Source of the DNA: Candidatus Desulfovibrio gallistercoris
GTDB taxonomy: Bacteria > Desulfobacterota > Desulfovibrionia > Desulfovibrionales > Desulfovibrionaceae
Assembly (NCBI GenBank): GCA_019118745.1
Contig: DWYJ01000077.1
Location: 1-37,973 of the forward strand
Length of the DNA stretch: 37,973 nucleotides
Reading direction: 5' to 3'
In this document: piece by piece, positions 18,095 through 27,101 of the stretch
Numbering within the stretch: position 1 is the first letter of the stretch
How the letters are laid out: every line of letters starts with the position of its first letter
The notes under the pieces: generated by a model
What the model was told of the DNA's origin: nothing
The model's database searches: none
The model's input: the letters and a program-made list of their open reading frames with translations, nothing else
Position numbers and translations under genes: made by a program

Positions 18095-19099
18095 ATGTTG
18101 CTGGATACTTGCACTGCCGACCGTGTACTGATGGAAGCCGACCTCGTCCCCATGCAGGGACAACGCTTTCAGCCGACGGGCTTTGCCGATCTGGGGGCCG
18201 CCGTGTATACCCTGCCCGACGGGAAGCGGATGCTGCTGGTGGAATCGGCGCAATCCATGGCAAACCGGCTGGAACAGACCATCCTGACGCCGGAGGGGAC
18301 GCTCATTCCCGAACTTGAGGGGCTTTCCTGCGTTACGGCCTTGCTGCATGGTAAGGACAGGGAAGATATCTTCACCAGTACTTTACTGGAGGCGCACCGT
18401 CTAGCCTCGCCCTTCATCATTGCCGACAAGACGTTTCAGCAGCAATTCTGCACCGACGCGGCGTATGATGAAAAATCGCCTCTGGACTGGAAACGCATCC
18501 ATGCCGCCATTTTCAAATATGACGTCAACTCCCTTTTGCATGGCGTTTTTCTGTCCATCGTCAAGGGGGGCCGTATCAAGGTCCCGCGTCTCATTTCCGC
18601 ATTCATCGAAGCCGAAAACGTGCGGGAAGCCGTTTCCGGCGGCGTCAAGAATTCCTTTGATCCCTCCGGCGCTGTTCGCCATGTGGACTATGACAAGGAT
18701 GTTTACAGCAACGTGCCCTATCAGCGCACCGAATACACGGCGGAGCGCATCACCGCCTATTTCAATCTGGATGTGAGCGGCATCCGGGCGCTGGGCCTGC
18801 CCGCACAGGCGCAGGAGCTGCTGTTCTGTCTGGCCCTGTACAAGGTGCGCCGTCTGCTGGACGGCGGGCTGCGTCTGCGCACGGCCTGCGATCTCCGGCA
18901 GACAGGAGATTTGCGTCTGTCCGGACTTGAGGCGCTTCCCGATGCGGCGGCCCTGCTTGCCGCGCTGCAACAGAGCATCAGGGAGTGCGCGCCCCTCTTT
19001 GCTCAGCCCCCTGTAACGACGCTGCATGTGGACGTGACGGAAAAGAAAGGCAAGAAAAAGGACGACGCTGACGATGCGTCAGAGGAAGAGGACGCCTGA
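18095..19099 (+). CDS. csb1: Type I-G Cas7 protein Csb1 (GSU0053 family)
   Basis: A 334-residue backbone subunit that would polymerise along the crRNA. Family features are the start LLDTCTADRVLMEADLVPMQG, then GQRFQPTGFADLGAAVY, LLVESAQSMANRLE, SPFIIADKTF and SVFLS-like segments; the C-terminus ends in a charged Lys/Asp/Glu tail. ATG 18095 is preferred because AAAGGAG lies eight bases upstream; an in-frame ATG at 18062 overlaps csx17 and lacks a site. Its TGA overlaps the csb2 ATG by one base. Confidence 0.92.
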   Translation: MLLDTCTADRVLMEADLVPMQGQRFQPTGFADLGAAVYTLPDGKRMLLVESAQSMANRLEQTILTPEGTLIPELEGLSCVTALLHGKDREDIFTSTLLEAHRLASPFIIADKTFQQQFCTDAAYDEKSPLDWKRIHAAIFKYDVNSLLHGVFLSIVKGGRIKVPRLISAFIEAENVREAVSGGVKNSFDPSGAVRHVDYDKDVYSNVPYQRTEYTAERITAYFNLDVSGIRALGLPAQAQELLFCLALYKVRRLLDGGLRLRTACDLRQTGDLRLSGLEALPDAAALLAALQQSIRECAPLFAQPPVTTLHVDVTEKKGKKKDDADDASEEEDA

Positions 19100-20559
19100 T
19101 GCCGGTTCTTGAAATTTCCTTTCTGGCCGGGCGCTATCATGCGACAGCCTGGGGGCGCAACGTCAACGAAGGGGAACCGGAATGGCCGCCGTCTCCCTTT
19201 CGTCTGGCGCGGGCGCTTATGGACGTGCGGTGTCGCCGTCATGCCGATATTGACGACGACAGCCTTGAACGCGCGCTTTTGCTGCTGACGGGAACGCCCC
19301 GTTTCAGCCTGCCGCCCGTACGCAGGATGGCCCTCAAGTATTATCTGGATCAGGGCAAAACGGACGGCAAGAAACAGGCGGTACTCGATGCCTTCGTCTG
19401 TATGCCGAAGGGGGCGGCTCTTTATATGGAATTGCCGCAGGACGCCCCGACGGACGCCCTGCACGTTCTGGAAACGCTGGTGGCGTCCCTGCCGTATCTG
19501 GGACGTGCCGAGTCGCGGACAGCGGCACGCCTGCGCGCAGAGCTGCCGCCGCAGCGGCGCTGGAACTGTCGCCTTGCCGCAGCTCAAACCGCCGATCCGG
19601 ACAATCAGACAGAGGTGCACACGCTGCTGTCGCCCACGGCCTATGCCGATCTGCCCTGCCTGCCCATGACGGGGAAGGGGAAGAAAAAACGTGCCTGTTC
19701 CTGGCTGGAAGCGCTGGCCCTGACAACGGAAACTCTGCGCGCTGACGGCTGGAATCGCCACCCCCTTCTGGGGCGCAGCGTCTATATTTCAGAAGACGAC
19801 GAAAGCCCGTCCCGCCGCCCGTCGCCTTCGGCAGACGCCGGGCCCTGCTGCGTCACTTATGCCATACGTTCCACTCCGCTGCCGTCCGTCACGCAGACGT
19901 TGCCGTTGGCCGAGCGGGTGCGCATCGGCCTCATGAGCCGGCACAAACGCTGTTGCGGCGGCGACGAGAGCCGAATTTCCCCCTTGTTCAGCGGTAAGGA
20001 TACGTTGGGACGTCCCCTGCGCGGGCACAGACATGCGTTTTACTGGCCGTGCGATACGGACGGCGACGGGCGGCTTGATCATGTGCGCGTTCTGCTGCCG
20101 GGCGGCCTGACACGAGAGGAAAGACAATCGCTGGAGGGATTGCGCCATATCTGGACGCAAGGCGCGGAACTGGCGGAGCTGATCTTTCTGCACTGCCTAC
20201 CGCAGGCGTCCTTTGCCGTTGCCCGAACGGTCGTCAGCACCACGCCCGTTGTCCTTGCCCGGCACTACAAGCCACGACAGGGAAGCTTCCGGCAATGGCT
20301 GGAAGCGGAAATACGGCGCTGCTGCGCGGAGCAGGGGCTGCCGGAACCGCTTTCCGTGGAGCCTTTGCCCTGTCTGCCCGTGCGGGACGGCGCGCCGTTG
20401 CCGTGGAACAGCTTCATCAGACAGCGCAAGGGACAGCCGCCCCGGCACGGCTACGGCTTCCGCCTGCACTTTGCAACGCCCGTGCCGGTTCCCTTTGCGA
20501 TCGGCAGCCTCGCCCACTTCGGCCTGGGCCTTTTTGTGGCAGAACGGCCGGAGGCGTAA
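19099..20559 (+). CDS. csb2: Type I-G Cas5-Cas6 fusion protein Csb2 (GSU0054 family)
   Basis: A 486-residue protein beginning LEISFLAGRYHATAWGRNVNEGEPEWPPSPFRLARAL, here seen in pieces LEISFLAGRYHATAWG and EWPPSPFRLARAL, the Csb2 signature. Family knowledge places a Cas5-like fold first and a Cas6-like RNase, which processes the crRNA precursor, in the second half; GYGFRLHFATPVPVPFAIG near the C-terminus resembles a Cas6 glycine-rich loop region. It is the last gene of the operon. In complete type I-G loci a cas4-cas1 fusion and cas2 commonly follow, but here an AT-rich gap follows. Confidence 0.9.
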   Translation: MPVLEISFLAGRYHATAWGRNVNEGEPEWPPSPFRLARALMDVRCRRHADIDDDSLERALLLLTGTPRFSLPPVRRMALKYYLDQGKTDGKKQAVLDAFVCMPKGAALYMELPQDAPTDALHVLETLVASLPYLGRAESRTAARLRAELPPQRRWNCRLAAAQTADPDNQTEVHTLLSPTAYADLPCLPMTGKGKKKRACSWLEALALTTETLRADGWNRHPLLGRSVYISEDDESPSRRPSPSADAGPCCVTYAIRSTPLPSVTQTLPLAERVRIGLMSRHKRCCGGDESRISPLFSGKDTLGRPLRGHRHAFYWPCDTDGDGRLDHVRVLLPGGLTREERQSLEGLRHIWTQGAELAELIFLHCLPQASFAVARTVVSTTPVVLARHYKPRQGSFRQWLEAEIRRCCAEQGLPEPLSVEPLPCLPVRDGAPLPWNSFIRQRKGQPPRHGYGFRLHFATPVPVPFAIGSLAHFGLGLFVAERPEA

Positions 20560-20702
20560 TCTCCCGCGTTATTTTTTTCTCTGTAGTTTTGTCCCAGATG
20601 GTCAATAAAAAAGCCTCCAGTCTCACGTTCCATAATCTCTGAAAAGTAATGTGCTATCCTAAAATGTACTGCCCACTCCATACTTCCCTGACGTCCAAGC
20701 AA
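20560..20702 (-). pseudogene. Possible remnant of a phage-type gene (DNA polymerase A-like snippet)
   Basis: Read on the minus strand from about 20702, the frame gives SMEWAVHFRIAHYFSEIME followed by RETGGFFID, which resembles the E-x-x-x-G-F-x-x-D segment that precedes the exonuclease-polymerase junction in phage family-A polymerases. After some 40 residues it runs into the reverse of csb2 and loses any resemblance. If real it is a decayed fragment of a mobile element. The resemblance is short and judged by eye. Confidence 0.2.
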
Positions 20703-21327
20703 ATGAGAAAAATTTTATAAAATTTTCAAGAGTTTTTCACATGTCTACCGTAGCACATAGTCACCTCAATTATTATATAATTTAACATGACATCCCCTTT
20801 AAGAGATGTTTTACTATCTGTAGCCAATAATATTTTCAAATAAAGTATAAAAAAATACATCTTGACTAAAGACTGTTGCCGAAATAGCAACAGTGATCAC
20901 TACAGAAAGTCCTCTCCTCAGTCTATGCTTGCGCTACAATCCGACCGGTAGCGGCGGTGACAGTTTGCGACTTGAAGTTTTATAAACAGCAAGCTGTCCT
21001 GCTGGTGTGGGATGCTGCGACAACCACCCTCCAAAAATCGTTATACTGCAGTGAAAAGATGCATTCTATATTTATACAAAAAAACATTTTTACTATTTTA
21101 ATATTAAAAAATATGTCTATGTTCATCAAAAAAATATCAGTAGCTGTTGAATATATTTTTTTGCAATTCCTACACGGGTAAGCTTGGAAATCATAATGCG
21201 CGGTCCTTTTTTGGGGAGTGCGCTGCTCTCTTTTTTATGAGCACGTCTTTTTTTGCGTCATCTTTTGGCGCTCTTGGGCATTCAAAGAACATATAGGGGG
21301 AGCCTGCCCGTAAAATACCATTGTGTA
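20703..21327 (+). other. AT-rich gap with no convincing gene
   Basis: About 625 bases, much richer in A/T than the flanking genes. An inverted repeat CTGTTGC/GCAACAG (20873-20879 with 20887-20893) and a weak ACATC/GATGT hairpin near 20790-20810 are visible. A 74-codon open frame from a GTG at 20957 has no ribosome site and no family resemblance, so I do not call it. The stretch probably separates the CRISPR unit from the RADAR unit and may hold a small RNA or decayed mobile DNA. Confidence 0.5.
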
Positions 21328-21356
21328 TTTACACATTTTATAGTACTTTAGATAAA
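21328..21356 (+). promoter_or_regulatory. Candidate promoter of the rdrAB operon
   Basis: TTTACA (21328-21333), 17 bases, GATAAA (21351-21356), 19 bases before the rdrA start, in A/T-rich DNA. A GGAGGGG ribosome site lies directly ahead of the GTG start. With such a short leader the transcript start would be only a dozen bases from the start codon, so another promoter upstream is possible. Confidence 0.35.
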
Positions 21357-21375
21357 AATTATTCGGAGGGGTGCT

Positions 21376-24300
21376 GTGGAAGGAAAGCTCGTGCTGAACC
21401 TGGACAAGGTGCGTCAGGGTATAGCGGTCAACGAAGGTGAGCTGCTGCACAAAACGCAGATGAAGCTGCTGCTGGCCAAAATCAAACAAATCATGGCATC
21501 TGTCGCCGATTTTCGCCGGCAGTTCGAAGGCGGCCAGCGGCCGTCCGCCATTTCGCACCGGCGGCATCACGACGCCATCCTTCTCAGCGGTGCGCGCGGC
21601 ACGGGCAAAACGACGTTCCTGCTTTCCGCTCTGCACAAGCTGCAGGCGGAACAGGTGGACGGCAAGTACGCCTTCTGCGTGTTTGAGCCAGTGGATCCGA
21701 CGCTCTTTGGCTGCAACGAGCATATTTTGTTGACCCTGCTCAGCATGATCGCGGAGAAGGTCCGCCGCGGCCGCGACCTTTGTGAAACCTCAAGCTATGG
21801 GCATGCAGGCAGCTCGGCGGATTGGGAAAACTGGGAACGGCAACTGAAGGAACTGGCCAAGGGCCTGCGGACCGTGGGCGAGCAGCGCGAAGACATCGGC
21901 AGCGAACCGTCAGCCCGGAAAGACGTCTGGGATGATGCGGAGTACCTGCTTGAACAGGGCATGGACAGTGCCCGTTCCTCCTACGAGCTGGAATACAAGC
22001 TGCATGGCTTCATCAATGCCAGTCTGCGTCTTCTGAACAAGGATGCCTTCGTGCTGGGGTTGGACGACGTGGATACCCGTCCCGGCATCGGCTGGCATGT
22101 GCTGGAAGTGCTGCGCCGCTACCTGACCACGCCGCAACTTATCGTGATCGTGTCCGGCAATATGGAGCTGTTCCAGAAACTGGTGGAACGTCAGCAACTG
22201 AAAAATTTCGGACTGGATTTTTCCAGCCAGGAGGATGTGCGGCAAAACTTCGCTCCGCAGGTGACGGAGCTGACGAATCAGTACCTGCTCAAGGTCTTGC
22301 GAACGCCCATGCGCATCGAGCTGCTGCCGTTTGCCGAAGCGCTGGAACGTGCTGTTCTGGCCGAAAGAAATGCGGCAGGTAAACAAAATTCCGACATTGA
22401 TCTTCATTGCATCATCAGGCTCGACGGCAAAGAAGTGTCCCTGGCATCTGCGCTGGAGAATTTCTATACCGCACTGGGCTGCGGCACGGATCCCCACCTG
22501 AAAGCCGTCTTTCGCAAGGCCCTGCTGGCCAATTCCGCACGCACGGTCCTGCAGGTCGTTGAACAGCTCATCGAACTGCAAAACACATCACAGATCGACG
22601 ACGGCATGATGGAGAGCGGCCGGGTAGCGGATATCCTGCGCAGTGCGTTTTTTGACTATCTGGTGGCCTCCGGCGTTACCCAGACTCAGGAATACTTTGA
22701 ACGACTGCGGGAAGGCACGGGCATCGAGGAGATCACTCACCTGCTGCTGGCAGACAGACTGCCCGGGGATGTATCGCTGCGGCCTATTTACGGCGATCTA
22801 CGGGTGGACAACAGTCTGCTGGCGCTTACGAGCGGGCTTGCCGCAGCCACAGCAGACAACATCAGTGTGTTCTTCCTGTATTTTTTCAGGGTCTGTCTGA
22901 CGTGGCAGATACTAGATGGCCGACCTGGCGGCAGCACAGCACTTCTCGGAGAAACATCTCTCAAGGCGCTTGCCTTCCGCTGCTCCTCCCTTCTCTACGG
23001 CGATGCCCGCCGCTCGGGCTGGCGCGCACCGGGTATACTGGCCCTGTATGGCGCTTCCATCAAAAAGAATGCGCCAGATCGCGCCAGAAGAATTTATGGG
23101 GAAGACATCGTTGACCTGTTCATGATGAAACACGCACCGAAACAGTTCCTTGCTAACCAAAGAGAACTAATCCCTTTTTTTGATACGATATGTAACGATG
23201 GTGACTTACCACAGAAAGGTGGCAAAGTAATCCTAAGGGATTATGTTATCACAACGCCAGATAGTATGCAGGAGAACATCAAGTCCTGGCACAGCGCCTT
23301 TGTCCCGCATGGCTTCTATGATATAGCAACCGGCGGAAGCAATTACCCCTTCTTTTCCATTTGGGCTTTGCTGGGCCTCATGGTCGAAATGCTGGCTTGC
23401 TCTACTGTGGAAGACATTTTTAATATCTTCTTCCGAAACTCGCGTATCATGACGCTTCCCTATCATGGTGAAAGAAGATTCCCTTTTCCCCGCTCCATGA
23501 TGATTGACGATAATGACAATGAAGAGGAAGCGGACAGTCCATTTGGGGGAGAAGGCGATGTCTCCCCTGATATGGAAAATACTGATGACTCCCAGTCTGA
23601 GGAAAGACAGCAAGCAACTATAAGCAGCGATCAGAAAGCTTTTCTTCAGTGGATAATTGGTTGGAAAGATATCTATTCTGTAAAAAAGACTACATGCTTT
23701 ATTCCACCTCTACTGTGTGAGCGCGTCTTTACCCGTTTTCTGCAAGGAATGGAACGTCTCAACAGCGTACACAGCAGCAATATTTTTCTGGGAAGCTATA
23801 TACATAAGTCGCTTGTCATTTTGTTCAACAGTCTCCTTGTGGAAGAATACCTTGCCGTTTACAACAATGCTGAAGGATTGAATCTGACGACGCCGCTATC
23901 CTCAAACACTATCTTTCTGTATAACCTCCGAAAGGCATTAGAGAAAGAAGGCTTTGAAACGCGTCTGGCCCCCTCCAAACTCCCGCCGGAAAAATATCCG
24001 CTGACGCGGCTTGTCATGGCCTGTCCGCTTTGGCAGTACTACGTCAAGCCAGATGAACAGGAAGCGGAAAGCATCCTGCGCATGCTGGCAGGCTTTTGGC
24101 CTGATCATGACGCCCAGAGAATGCCTGTCGAGTACATTGATGAACGATATAAATTTAAAAATCTTTACTACATATATAATATAATTGCCATTCGGAGAAG
24201 TCTTTTCATCACGCAGGATATAAGAACAGAAACAGGAAAGAAGCTTAACATTCTTGAAAATCCCAAAAAATTTATCTTAAAAACGATGCAGGAGACGGCA

Positions 24301-24513
24301 AATCGAGCCGTGCAGCAAGATATTCCCATAATGCAGCTTATGAACGATTCCTCTGATGGAGAAGAGGATATTGCCAAGCGATTCCTGAATATGTTGTATC
24401 TGCCCTGCCCAAGTAGAGAGTACTTGTGGAACAATGCGTCAGAGTCGAACAAACGGATATTACGAAAAAATTTGGAAGATATCTTCGACAAGCTGAAAAC
24501 AGGTAAGGCCTGA
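21376..24513 (+). CDS. rdrA: RADAR ATPase RdrA
   Basis: A 1045-residue P-loop NTPase. Walker A is GARGTGKT (residues 72-79), the Walker B-like strand is AFVLGLDDVDTRPG (about 226-239), and LIVIVSGN follows as a sensor-like strand. The rest is a long helical region with no other recognised domain and one acidic, low-complexity insert (about 713-755). Known RdrA proteins form AAA+ rings that bind RdrB and are needed for phage defence. The call rests on this P-loop protein being fused by a one-base overlap (TGATG at 24511) to a large adenosine-deaminase gene, the defining RADAR pair. The start is GTG 21376 with GGAGGGG upstream. Base composition shifts toward A/T from about 23130 onward. Confidence 0.8.
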   Translation: MEGKLVLNLDKVRQGIAVNEGELLHKTQMKLLLAKIKQIMASVADFRRQFEGGQRPSAISHRRHHDAILLSGARGTGKTTFLLSALHKLQAEQVDGKYAFCVFEPVDPTLFGCNEHILLTLLSMIAEKVRRGRDLCETSSYGHAGSSADWENWERQLKELAKGLRTVGEQREDIGSEPSARKDVWDDAEYLLEQGMDSARSSYELEYKLHGFINASLRLLNKDAFVLGLDDVDTRPGIGWHVLEVLRRYLTTPQLIVIVSGNMELFQKLVERQQLKNFGLDFSSQEDVRQNFAPQVTELTNQYLLKVLRTPMRIELLPFAEALERAVLAERNAAGKQNSDIDLHCIIRLDGKEVSLASALENFYTALGCGTDPHLKAVFRKALLANSARTVLQVVEQLIELQNTSQIDDGMMESGRVADILRSAFFDYLVASGVTQTQEYFERLREGTGIEEITHLLLADRLPGDVSLRPIYGDLRVDNSLLALTSGLAAATADNISVFFLYFFRVCLTWQILDGRPGGSTALLGETSLKALAFRCSSLLYGDARRSGWRAPGILALYGASIKKNAPDRARRIYGEDIVDLFMMKHAPKQFLANQRELIPFFDTICNDGDLPQKGGKVILRDYVITTPDSMQENIKSWHSAFVPHGFYDIATGGSNYPFFSIWALLGLMVEMLACSTVEDIFNIFFRNSRIMTLPYHGERRFPFPRSMMIDDNDNEEEADSPFGGEGDVSPDMENTDDSQSEERQQATISSDQKAFLQWIIGWKDIYSVKKTTCFIPPLLCERVFTRFLQGMERLNSVHSSNIFLGSYIHKSLVILFNSLLVEEYLAVYNNAEGLNLTTPLSSNTIFLYNLRKALEKEGFETRLAPSKLPPEKYPLTRLVMACPLWQYYVKPDEQEAESILRMLAGFWPDHDAQRMPVEYIDERYKFKNLYYIYNIIAIRRSLFITQDIRTETGKKLNILENPKKFILKTMQETANRAVQQDIPIMQLMNDSSDGEEDIAKRFLNMLYLPCPSREYLWNNASESNKRILRKNLEDIFDKLKTGKA

Positions 24514-27038
24514 TGAGCCTCGTCACCTTCCGCCATTTCTGTAGCTCGCCGGAGCTGCTGCGTTTCTATCGTCCTGACGGTGATGTCTGGACATGCGACC
24601 GAGGCAGGCCGGAACGCTTTCTGGATGCGGTCGTGCTGAGCCTGCGTCATGAAACGCCCTCCCTCCCCGACCACCAGCACCGGCAGCGCGTGGCGCGGGC
24701 TTTCGGCACGCCCCGCTCGTTATGCGACATGCTGCTGCGTGCTCTGGGGGCAAGCGACATGCCGGAGCCCGTGCACGGGCTCTCCGCACGGCAGGGGCGG
24801 ATTTGTGTGGATGCTCCCGCTTTTGAGGACTGGCAACGCGAGGTGGCCGCCTACCAGAGCCCCTTGCCGCTGCTGGCGGCCTTTCGCCTGAGGGAGGCCC
24901 TGCGACTGGGCCTGACCGGCACCGAGATCGCCGGACGCGGGGCGTGCAGCAGTCAGGTGGAGCGGCAGCTCAAGGAGGACCTGTGCGCCACATGCCTGCC
25001 GGGCATGCATGACCCGCGTCTGGACGAACTGGTGCTGCAGGACGGCGGCACCGGCGACGGACGAGCCATGCCCGGAAAGATGCCGGATACGGTGCGCGGG
25101 GGGCGTCTGACCGACGTGCATATGCACATCAACGGTTCGACGGAAGCCACCGTGGTCTGGCTGCATGCCCTGACCCACCCTGCCCGTTTTTGCAGCGAGG
25201 TGGACAAGGCCGCGAAAGCGAGCGACAAGGCGCGCTTTTTCCTGCATCAGCTCCACTCCTCCCAGCAGGAGATATTCAAGGATCTGCGGCGTGCCGCCAT
25301 CCTTCGGCAGACCATCTGCCGCCTTTTGACGCATGTTCAGACAGCGCAAGCACCCCACACGGAAGAGGCGGCCGAACTATCCTGGGCAGGCATAGCCTGC
25401 CGCTTGAAGTACGTCGAAGGCAACAGCCTCCTTGACCGGCATCCCCTGTGGCGTCACGGCTGGACGGATCTGCAGTGCGAGGGGCTGCTCTGGCTGCGGG
25501 CACTGGTGACGCTCAGGCAGACGGGCAGCGCCGAACTGGCGGCGTTGCTGCATTTTTATCTGCTGCTCATGCACCAGTTCTTTCGCCTGCTGGTGCAGCA
25601 TCCTGATCAGTACGGATTCGACCAGTTCCAGTATATTACGGTAAGCGGCGGACGTGAGGCCGTGGAAAACGAACGGCCAGCCAGCTTCCGGCAGCGCTTT
25701 GCCCAGTTTTGCGGCATGTACGGTGCGGAGCTGGACTTGCTGGAAGCCCGCTTTTCCCCCAAGAGCAATATAGAACAAAACTGCCGCCTGCTGCGTGCTC
25801 TCTGGAAGGGGCACGCCGAGGCCATGCGCGCGGAGCAGGACGCCGGACGCGCAGTCTACGACATTTCCCTGGTGGCGCACTTCATCAAGCAGCAGGAAAA
25901 AAAGCTGTATACCGGGCGACGCTACTTCATGCTGAGAGACGACGTCATGCGCAGAGCGCGTGTCCTCGTCGCCACGCGCAGACGCCTGCATGCGGAAGAG
26001 CCGGAGCTGGCACGGCGGCTTGTGGGCAAGGATGCTGCTTCCAATGAGCTGGAAACGCCGCCCGAAGTTTTCGCGACGGCCTTTCGCTATCTGAAGCGGC
26101 ACGGCATCCGCGCCACGACCTATCATGCCGGTGAAGATTTTACCCATATCCTCTGCGGCATGCGCGCTGTCTACGAGGCGCTCTTTTTTCTGGACATGGG
26201 CAGTGGCGACCGCATCGGTCACGCCACGGCCATCGGCATCGATCCTGACATCTGCTTTGGTGATGCCTTTACGAACGTCTTTTGTCCGCAGGGCGTCTGG
26301 CTGGATTCATTGATCTGGCTGACGTGGATGCTGCATCAGCACCCGCTGCTTGCGGACCTGCAGCCGCAGATCGCCACCTTTTTGCCGGACATAGAAAAGA
26401 TCTACCGGGACATTTACCGCAGCCGCTGCCCTGAACTGCCGGTCCTCTGGGCGGCCTGGCAGTTGCGTACGCTCGACCCGCTCCTCTTGGAAAAAACGGG
26501 CGACTATGTGGTCGTATCGGACGATACCCGCAGCGAACTCTTACTGTGGAGGCGCCTGAAGTACCAGATGGGGAATCAGTACGCGGATGCCGTCGCGGAA
26601 TTCCAGCGCTATCACGCCAAAGATTACCGTAAAGCCTACGACGATCCCCTCGCCCTCTCACCGAGGCAACAGCCCCCGGCCGATCTGCTGCGTGCCGTGC
26701 AGGATGCCGTCGTGCAGGATCTGCGCGACCGCCGTGTAGCCGTCGAGGCTCTGCCCACCAGCAATGTCCGCATCAGTCACTACAAATGGACCAAGCATCA
26801 CCATTTGTTGCGCTGGCTTGATCCTTCCAATGAACGGCCCGCGCCTTTCGTGCTGCTGGGGACGGACGACCCCGGCATATTCGCCACCACCATGCGCAAT
26901 GAGATGGCTCTTGTGCTGCGCCGTCTGAACAGGATGTACCCCGGGCGCAGCGAGATCCCCTATGAGATCATCAATCACCTGATCCGCAACGGACGCAGTT
27001 ACGCGTTTGCTCTGGCGGATGGCGCGACATGCGGATAG
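24513..27038 (+). CDS. rdrB: RADAR adenosine deaminase RdrB
   Basis: An 841-residue enzyme with a split metallo-dependent adenosine deaminase domain. All canonical residues are present in order: DVHMHINGS (His203, His205), YHAGED (His538, Glu541), DRIGHA (His570) and LGTDDPG (Asp785, Asp786). Large inserts separate them, as in RdrB, and the protein is more than twice the size of housekeeping ADA. RdrB was first described as editing adenosine to inosine in RNA on phage infection, and later work showed ATP/dATP deamination in a giant complex with RdrA. Translation is coupled to rdrA by a one-base overlap. The gene ends 64 bases from a convergent dGTPase gene, with a strong hairpin between them. 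Confidence 0.85.
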   Translation: MSLVTFRHFCSSPELLRFYRPDGDVWTCDRGRPERFLDAVVLSLRHETPSLPDHQHRQRVARAFGTPRSLCDMLLRALGASDMPEPVHGLSARQGRICVDAPAFEDWQREVAAYQSPLPLLAAFRLREALRLGLTGTEIAGRGACSSQVERQLKEDLCATCLPGMHDPRLDELVLQDGGTGDGRAMPGKMPDTVRGGRLTDVHMHINGSTEATVVWLHALTHPARFCSEVDKAAKASDKARFFLHQLHSSQQEIFKDLRRAAILRQTICRLLTHVQTAQAPHTEEAAELSWAGIACRLKYVEGNSLLDRHPLWRHGWTDLQCEGLLWLRALVTLRQTGSAELAALLHFYLLLMHQFFRLLVQHPDQYGFDQFQYITVSGGREAVENERPASFRQRFAQFCGMYGAELDLLEARFSPKSNIEQNCRLLRALWKGHAEAMRAEQDAGRAVYDISLVAHFIKQQEKKLYTGRRYFMLRDDVMRRARVLVATRRRLHAEEPELARRLVGKDAASNELETPPEVFATAFRYLKRHGIRATTYHAGEDFTHILCGMRAVYEALFFLDMGSGDRIGHATAIGIDPDICFGDAFTNVFCPQGVWLDSLIWLTWMLHQHPLLADLQPQIATFLPDIEKIYRDIYRSRCPELPVLWAAWQLRTLDPLLLEKTGDYVVVSDDTRSELLLWRRLKYQMGNQYADAVAEFQRYHAKDYRKAYDDPLALSPRQQPPADLLRAVQDAVVQDLRDRRVAVEALPTSNVRISHYKWTKHHHLLRWLDPSNERPAPFVLLGTDDPGIFATTMRNEMALVLRRLNRMYPGRSEIPYEIINHLIRNGRSYAFALADGATCG

Positions 27039-27044
27039 GGATAT

Positions 27045-27083
27045 GGAGCGGCCCCGCATCCCGACAGGGAGCGGGGCCGCTCC
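27045..27083. terminator. Strong hairpin between convergent rdrB and the dGTPase gene
   Basis: A perfect 13-bp GC-rich stem (27045-27057 with 27071-27083) and 13-base loop. No long T run follows on either strand, so it may slow or terminate both transcripts, possibly with Rho. Confidence 0.6.
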
Positions 27084-27101
27084 CTCCTGCTTGTCGTTCT
27101 T

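Noticed and set aside
20957..21181. 74-codon frame from a GTG in the AT-rich gap
   Set aside because: No ribosome site, no codon bias like the neighbours and no recognisable family.
24513..27038. The large deaminase as a housekeeping adenosine or AMP deaminase
   Set aside because: Its 841 residues, the wide spacing of the active-site motifs and one-base overlap with a large ATPase gene fit RdrB instead.
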